From JAAYDS01 sp039680625 (GTDB lineage Bacteria; Chloroflexota; Anaerolineae; UBA1429), in the NCBI GenBank assembly GCA_039680625.1, contig JBDKSN010000204.1, forward strand, positions 1 to 9,387: a stretch of DNA of 9,387 bases, in the 5' to 3' direction. Of this stretch, positions 6,601 to 9,387 are shown in pieces. Position 1 is the stretch's first letter. Each line of letters starts with the position of its first letter. The notes beneath the pieces were generated by a model. It was not told where the DNA came from. It saw only the letters and a list, made by a program, of their open reading frames with translations, and ran no database searches. A program made the position numbers and the translations under genes.

Positions 6601-7011
6601 CGGGTCTGGTCCGATCTAGGCGAGCAGGCCAAGGCGCTAGAGTACTTGGAGCAGGCGCTACCCCTCTTTCATGACGTGGGCGACCGCAGCGGCGAGGCGG
6701 CCACGCTCAACAACATTGGCAGGGTCTGGGATACTCTCGGCGAGAAGGCCAAGGCGCTGGGGTATTTCGAGCGGGCGCTGCCTCTCCGACAGGCCGTCGG
6801 TGACCGTGTGGGCGAGGCGGCTACGCTCAGCAACATCGGCGGAGTCTACTATGCGCTCGGGGACCTGGACCAGGCCATCGCCTACGTCGAGCGCTGCGTA
6901 GCGATCGACGAGCAGGTCGACGACCCAAAGCTGGAGGAGTATCGGCGCACACTCGAGCGGTTGAGGCGAGAGCGAGATGAACGGGACGGCGCAGCTGGGC
7001 CGAAGGCCTAG
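3667..7011 (+). CDS. TIR-NB-ARC-TPR protein, NLR-like STAND ATPase (candidate one-gene defence receptor)
   Basis: A 1114-residue protein from the ATG at 3667. An in-frame ATG at 3613 would add 18 residues but lies inside the predicted promoter; the 3667 start has GGGAG and a G-run upstream. Residues 11-150 form a TIR domain (YDVFLSYSWQDD at 12-23, VFRDEEEMPSRG at 41-52). E86 in VQLEWNHA is at the position of the catalytic glutamate of NAD-cleaving TIRs. Residues ~165-370 are an NB-ARC/STAND ATPase: Walker A ATGGLGKT (199-206), Walker B ALIVLDN (274-280) and sensor-like WLITTRKR (299-306). GGHTQAIAIAA (360-370) replaces GLPL. A winged-helix region (~425-495) ends in QHDLLRAYA (484-492), an MHD-motif equivalent. 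Residues ~500-608 are a helical linker, and 609-1088 are twelve 40-residue TPRs. There is no signal peptide or membrane segment, so it is cytoplasmic. TPRs presumably sense a ligand, NB-ARC oligomerises and TIR acts as effector; this is inferred from family knowledge. A non-immune signalling role cannot be excluded. Confidence 0.93.
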   Translation: MSDRPSTGGKLYDVFLSYSWQDDKPFVGKLDDDLRKAGFAVFRDEEEMPSRGPALRTELRMAIDASDRFLPVIGPAAVHSAAVQLEWNHARATCKAITPILRLSGPEVMPEEWRNPDGPLYFDFRWCQPGDADYEAKLAQLIRRLHEPIVPIGPLYGALPLLPAGVIARREMEDLLQLLDPNKSVLAITGSATVGALHATGGLGKTVLAAQFVHNCAIRHVFFDGLIWVEVGKTPDIPSLQAGIGAVFGDSRLNYPDEERGQASLQYILRDKHALIVLDNCWEARDVRPFLVDVPDCRWLITTRKRALGNLLGLLQSNVIAVGYLTPEEGLALIAQRLGLDPASEYADKGLHRQIAEVLGGHTQAIAIAAARLDPKSERHVSAADLLRRFQEQQEGPSPFADLALEDDERVANLELSLSESYDDLLPEDRRRFRLLGLLAPDSSFDRSLAAALWGVPEDEAQDGLSFLVGQSLLDRTEGGRYVQHDLLRAYALALLQRGGGDEPAFGRYADWVIEFARAFDELLQEEWHTLEPDLPHVDWVGDALLARWRATSNDATWANRMVAFARNVARYVNKRRRAVSTASGTTLRGLDWLETGRAIAHQAGEQDAEALLLNEAGWAWFELGERAKALDYYQQALPLWRMVGDHANEAATLNALGRAWSALGERAKALGYYQQALSLWRAVGNHAGEAGTLNNLGRVWFALGEMDKALDYYQQALSLWRVVGNHAGEASILNNLGRLWSGLGEKTKALDYYQQSLSVKRVVGDRGGEATALNNLGRVWHVLGDQSKALDYYQQALSLWRAIGSRGGEATTLTNIGQVWSVFGDKTKALDCYQQALSFRRAVRSRSGEAAVLSNIGQIWSDLGEKTKALEYLQQALSLRRAVSDRAGEATTLHSMGSVWSDLGDQSQALDYLQQALSLRRTVGDRAGEAATLNAISRVWSALGDKAKALDCLQEALLIFRCMGGRDGEAITLNNLGRVWSDLGEQAKALEYLEQALPLFHDVGDRSGEAATLNNIGRVWDTLGEKAKALGYFERALPLRQAVGDRVGEAATLSNIGGVYYALGDLDQAIAYVERCVAIDEQVDDPKLEEYRRTLERLRRERDERDGAAGPKA
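5491..6930 (+). repeat. Twelve in-frame 120-bp tandem repeats encoding 40-residue TPR units
   Basis: Twelve consecutive 40-codon units (residues 609-1088) follow each other with no insertion or deletion. Numbering each unit from its GE pair, E2, A3, L6, G17 and A22 are invariant; G10 and W13 occur in eleven of twelve; L23 and A29 are nearly constant. G10-W13-A22-Y26-A29 correspond to the TPR signature G8-Y11-A20-F24-A27, and the 40-residue period resembles kinesin-light-chain-type TPRs. The most variable positions are 14, 15, 19, 20, 33 and 35; position 33 is W, K, R, F or D. Units 2 and 3 share an identical 23-base block exactly 120 bp apart (5716-5738 and 5836-5858), consistent with recent unit duplication or conversion. 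The last unit (from 6811) is the most diverged, as is usual for an array-capping repeat. Confidence 0.93.
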
Positions 7012-7037
7012 GGCCGCGGGCACGCCCCCCTCGCCAC

Positions 7038-7066
7038 TGGCCTCGCCGCGTGCGGCGACGTATCCT
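7038..7066 (+). promoter_or_regulatory. Weak promoter candidate for the GH2 gene
   Basis: TATCCT (7061-7066) matches the -10 box at four of six positions. TGGCCT (7038-7043), 17 bases upstream, matches the -35 box at only three. With 83 bases between the preceding stop and the GTG, and no clear terminator, read-through from the TIR-NB-ARC-TPR gene is an alternative source of transcript. Confidence 0.3.
7043..7058. promoter_or_regulatory. Palindrome inside the predicted GH2 promoter spacer (possible operator)
   Basis: TCGCCGC and GCGGCGA are perfect 7-base arms around GT. The palindrome lies between a weak -35 candidate TGGCCT (7038-7043) and -10 candidate TATCCT (7061-7066), which are 17 bases apart, and about 37 bases before the GH2 start. 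A site there could be bound by a repressor. It could also fold as a short hairpin after the preceding gene, but no T-run follows. In such GC-rich DNA, chance is a real possibility. Confidence 0.3.
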
Positions 7067-7080
7067 GTAGCTACCCTTTT

Positions 7081-7086
7081 GAGGAG
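7081..7086 (+). promoter_or_regulatory. Ribosome binding site of the GH2 gene
   Basis: GAGGAG at 7081-7086 stands eight bases before GTG 7095. This is a good Shine-Dalgarno match and decides in favour of this GTG over the in-frame GTG at 7116. Confidence 0.7.
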
Positions 7087-7094
7087 TAGGCGCT

Positions 7095-9387
7095 GTGTAC
7101 AAACAAGAGTGGAATGTGGGCTGGGAGGTGCGCGAGGCGGCCGGCCGCAGCGCGGCGAGCAGGCCCGAGTGGCAGGCGGTCGACCTCCCGCAGGATCTCG
7201 CCATCGGCAAGCCGCGCAGCCAGTGCTATCCCACGGGCGGCGCGGGCGGCTATGCGTGGAGCGGGCTGGCTACCTACCGCAAGCGCTTTGTGGCGCCCGC
7301 CGAGTGGCGTGGGCGCAGCGTGCAGCTCGAGTTCGAGGGCGTGTATATGAACGCCGAGGTGTCGCTCAACCACCAGCTCTTGGCGCTGCACCCCTATGGC
7401 TATACGAGCTTTATCGTCGACCTCACGCCGCACCTGCGGCTGGGCGAGGAGAACGAACTGCGCGTGGTGGTGAACAACACGGCCCAGCCCAACTCGCGCT
7501 GGTATAGCGGCACGGGCATCTACCGGCCGGTGTGGCTGCGCCTCGGGGGCGCGCTGCACATCCAGCCGTGGGGCGTCTTTGTCACCACGCCGGTGGCTAA
7601 GGCCGCGGCCTCGACGGTGCGCGTGCTCACCGCGCTGGCCGGCGTCTCGGCGGGGGCGGTGTTGCGCTCGACCATCGTCAGCGCGCAGGGCGAGGCGCTC
7701 GCCTCGGTCGAGACGCCCATCACCGGCGCCACCGTCGAGCAGATCCTCGACGTGTCCGGCGTGCAGCTCTGGTCGCTGACGACGCCCGCGCTCTATACGC
7801 TGCGCAGCGAGGTGCTGTTGGGCGTCGAGGTGGTGGACGTCGAAGAGACGACCTTTGGCTTCCGCGAGGTGTGCATCGACGCCCAGCACGGCCTGCGGCT
7901 GAACGGCGAGCCGCTCAAGCTCAAGGGCGGCTGCATCCATCACGACAACGGCCTGTTGGGCGCGGCCAGCTATGCGCGCGCCGAAGAGCGCAAGGTCGAG
8001 CTGCTCAAGGCCTCGGGCTATAACGCTATTCGCTGCGCGCACAATCCGCCAGCGCCGGCGCTGCTCGACGCCTGCGACCGCCTGGGCATGTTGGTCATCG
8101 ACGAGAGCTTTGACTGCTGGCGCACCGGCAAGAATCCCAACGACTATCACCTCTATTTCGAGGAGTGGTGGCAGCGCGACGTGGCCGCGATGGTCGTGCG
8201 CGACCGCAACCATCCGTCGATCATCGCCTGGTCGATCGGCAACGAGGTGCCCGAGCGCGCCGGCCTCTCGGACGGCTATGCCTGGGCGCGCCGCCAGGCG
8301 GAGTATATTCGCTCGCTCGACCCGACGCGGCCCATCACCTCGGCGCTGCCCTTTCTCTTTGAAGAGCCATTTCAGGCGCTGCTGCCCAAGGCCGAGGGCG
8401 ATCCGACGCAGAACAGCTTTAACGTGCAGCGGCACGTGCCTGTGGACGCCGCCCACGACATCTGGGGCCAGCTGACGCGCCCGTTCTGCGACGCGCTGGA
8501 CATCGTCGGCTACAACTATATGCACGCGCGCTATGCCTGCGATGGCGAGCATTTCCCCGGGCGGGTCATCGCGGGCACCGAGACCTATCCCTGGTTTGCG
8601 TTCGAGTCGTGGCGAGAGACCGAGCGGCTGCCGTGGGTCATCGGCGATTTCGTGTGGACGGCCATGGATTACCTCGGCGAGTCGGCCATCGGTGGGGTGG
8701 CCGTCGACCAGCCCTATGCGCAGTTCTTTGCCGACCCCTGGCCCGTGCACCTGGCGGGTTGTGGCGACCTCGACCTCTCTGGTGTAAAGCGGCCGCAGTC
8801 GTACTACCACGACCTCTTGTGGGGCGGGCGCACGGCGCCGTTTATCGCCGTGCTCGAGCCGCGTCTGTATGGTCACAAGGTGGCCTTCTCGCCGTGGGGC
8901 TGGGAGCCGGTGAGCGGTAGCTGGAGCTTTCCCGGGCAAGAGGGCCAGCCCGCGCGGGTCGACGTCTATGCGCTGGAGGATGAGGTCGAGCTGCTGCTCA
9001 ACGGCGTGTCGCTCGGGCGCAAGCCGGCCGGGCCGGCGCAGCGGAACAAGGCCTCTTTTGACGTCACCTACGAGCCGGGCACGCTCGAGGCCGTGGGCTA
9101 TTGCGCGGGCCAGCCGGTGAGTCGGGCCACGCTCAGCAGCACGGGCGCGCCCGCGGCGCTGAGGCTGGCCGTGGATCGCGGTGCGCTGCCCGCCGGTCGT
9201 GGCGAGGTGGCCTATGTGGCCGTGGAGATCATCGACGCGCAGGGGTGTCGCGTGCCCTATGCCGACCTGCCGGTGACGCTGACGGTGACGGGCGCGGGCG
9301 AGCTGCTGGCGATCGGCTCGGCCAATCCGGCCCGCGAGGAACCGTATGTGGGCGCGACGCGTCGCGCCTACGAGGGGAGGCTCTTGG
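7095..9387 (+). CDS. Glycoside hydrolase family 2, beta-galactosidase-like (C-terminus beyond right edge)
   Basis: Retaining exo-glycosidase of the GH2 family, most like beta-galactosidases with a DUF4982 domain. 764 codons are present from GTG 7095 with no stop. Domains in order: an N-terminal jelly-roll sugar-binding domain (~5-150, containing NNTAQPNSRWYSGTGIYRPV at 127-146), an Ig-like sandwich (~155-258), a TIM barrel (~265-560), a DUF4982-like sandwich (~590-670) and the start of a further Ig-like domain (~685 on). In the barrel, GGCIHHDNGLLG (278-289) and NAIRCAHNPP (310-319) are GH2 signatures. E384 in SIGNEVPERAG is the predicted acid/base and E496 in GTETYP the predicted nucleophile. 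W521 and D525 in FVWTAMDYLGE also match the family. There is no signal peptide, so the enzyme is probably cytoplasmic and acts on imported oligosaccharides. The exact sugar cannot be told; beta-glucuronidase or another GH2 activity is possible. Confidence 0.94.
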   Translation, partial: MYKQEWNVGWEVREAAGRSAASRPEWQAVDLPQDLAIGKPRSQCYPTGGAGGYAWSGLATYRKRFVAPAEWRGRSVQLEFEGVYMNAEVSLNHQLLALHPYGYTSFIVDLTPHLRLGEENELRVVVNNTAQPNSRWYSGTGIYRPVWLRLGGALHIQPWGVFVTTPVAKAAASTVRVLTALAGVSAGAVLRSTIVSAQGEALASVETPITGATVEQILDVSGVQLWSLTTPALYTLRSEVLLGVEVVDVEETTFGFREVCIDAQHGLRLNGEPLKLKGGCIHHDNGLLGAASYARAEERKVELLKASGYNAIRCAHNPPAPALLDACDRLGMLVIDESFDCWRTGKNPNDYHLYFEEWWQRDVAAMVVRDRNHPSIIAWSIGNEVPERAGLSDGYAWARRQAEYIRSLDPTRPITSALPFLFEEPFQALLPKAEGDPTQNSFNVQRHVPVDAAHDIWGQLTRPFCDALDIVGYNYMHARYACDGEHFPGRVIAGTETYPWFAFESWRETERLPWVIGDFVWTAMDYLGESAIGGVAVDQPYAQFFADPWPVHLAGCGDLDLSGVKRPQSYYHDLLWGGRTAPFIAVLEPRLYGHKVAFSPWGWEPVSGSWSFPGQEGQPARVDVYALEDEVELLLNGVSLGRKPAGPAQRNKASFDVTYEPGTLEAVGYCAGQPVSRATLSSTGAPAALRLAVDRGALPAGRGEVAYVAVEIIDAQGCRVPYADLPVTLTVTGAGELLAIGSANPAREEPYVGATRRAYEGRLL

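Noticed and set aside
5491..6930. 120-bp tandem repeat tract as a CRISPR array or satellite
   Set aside because: The repeats are in frame without gaps or spacers and encode a standard 40-residue TPR unit, so they are coding repeats.
7071..8939. Long open frame (622 codons) on the minus strand
   Set aside because: It lies wholly antisense to the GH2 gene, whose plus frame has catalytic motifs and a good ribosome binding site. The minus-frame protein is rich in R, A, H and G with no recognisable domain, as expected from GC-rich antisense frames.

Overview
High-GC bacterial DNA with tightly packed genes. The type of tyrosyl-tRNA synthetase, a cytoplasmic DUF4982-type GH2 glycosidase and a large TIR/NB-ARC/TPR protein together would fit a Chloroflexota (Anaerolineae/Chloroflexia-like) genome. 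That placement is inference from protein style; no marker here proves it.

Layout, left to right. (1) Positions 1-1292, minus strand: the N-terminal 430 residues of a polytopic membrane protein of GT-C glycosyltransferase style, starting at a GTG that overlaps the tyrS stop codon. (2) 1289-2509, minus: complete tyrS. (3) 2510-2626: a compact divergent control region with a strong minus-strand promoter for tyrS and a weaker plus-strand promoter for the next gene, the two facing each other. (4) 2627-3346, plus: a TauE/SafE-type anion permease. (5) 3365-3396: a hairpin placed to terminate both the permease and the tRNA. (6) 3402-3474, minus: tRNA-Asp(GUC) with its own promoter. (7) 3667-7011, plus: one 1114-residue protein with an N-terminal TIR domain, a central NB-ARC-type STAND ATPase, a winged-helix/linker region and a C-terminal array of exactly twelve 40-residue TPR units (12 x 120 bp, no indels). 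(8) 7095-9387, plus: a GH2 beta-galactosidase-like enzyme running off the right edge.

Most of the window is housekeeping or ordinary metabolism: the tyrS-membrane protein pair, tRNA-Asp, permease and glycosidase. The exception is the TIR-NB-ARC-TPR gene. Its architecture is that of an NLR-like immune receptor: the TPR array would sense a ligand, the NB-ARC module would oligomerise on activation, and the TIR domain would act as an NAD+-consuming or signalling effector. It has no partner gene here, so if it is a defence system it would be a one-gene system. The repeat tract is lower in GC and uses different codons from the rest of the gene, its units are homogeneous in length, and differences concentrate at a few unit positions. 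These are the features expected of a recognition surface shaped by repeat duplication and exchange.
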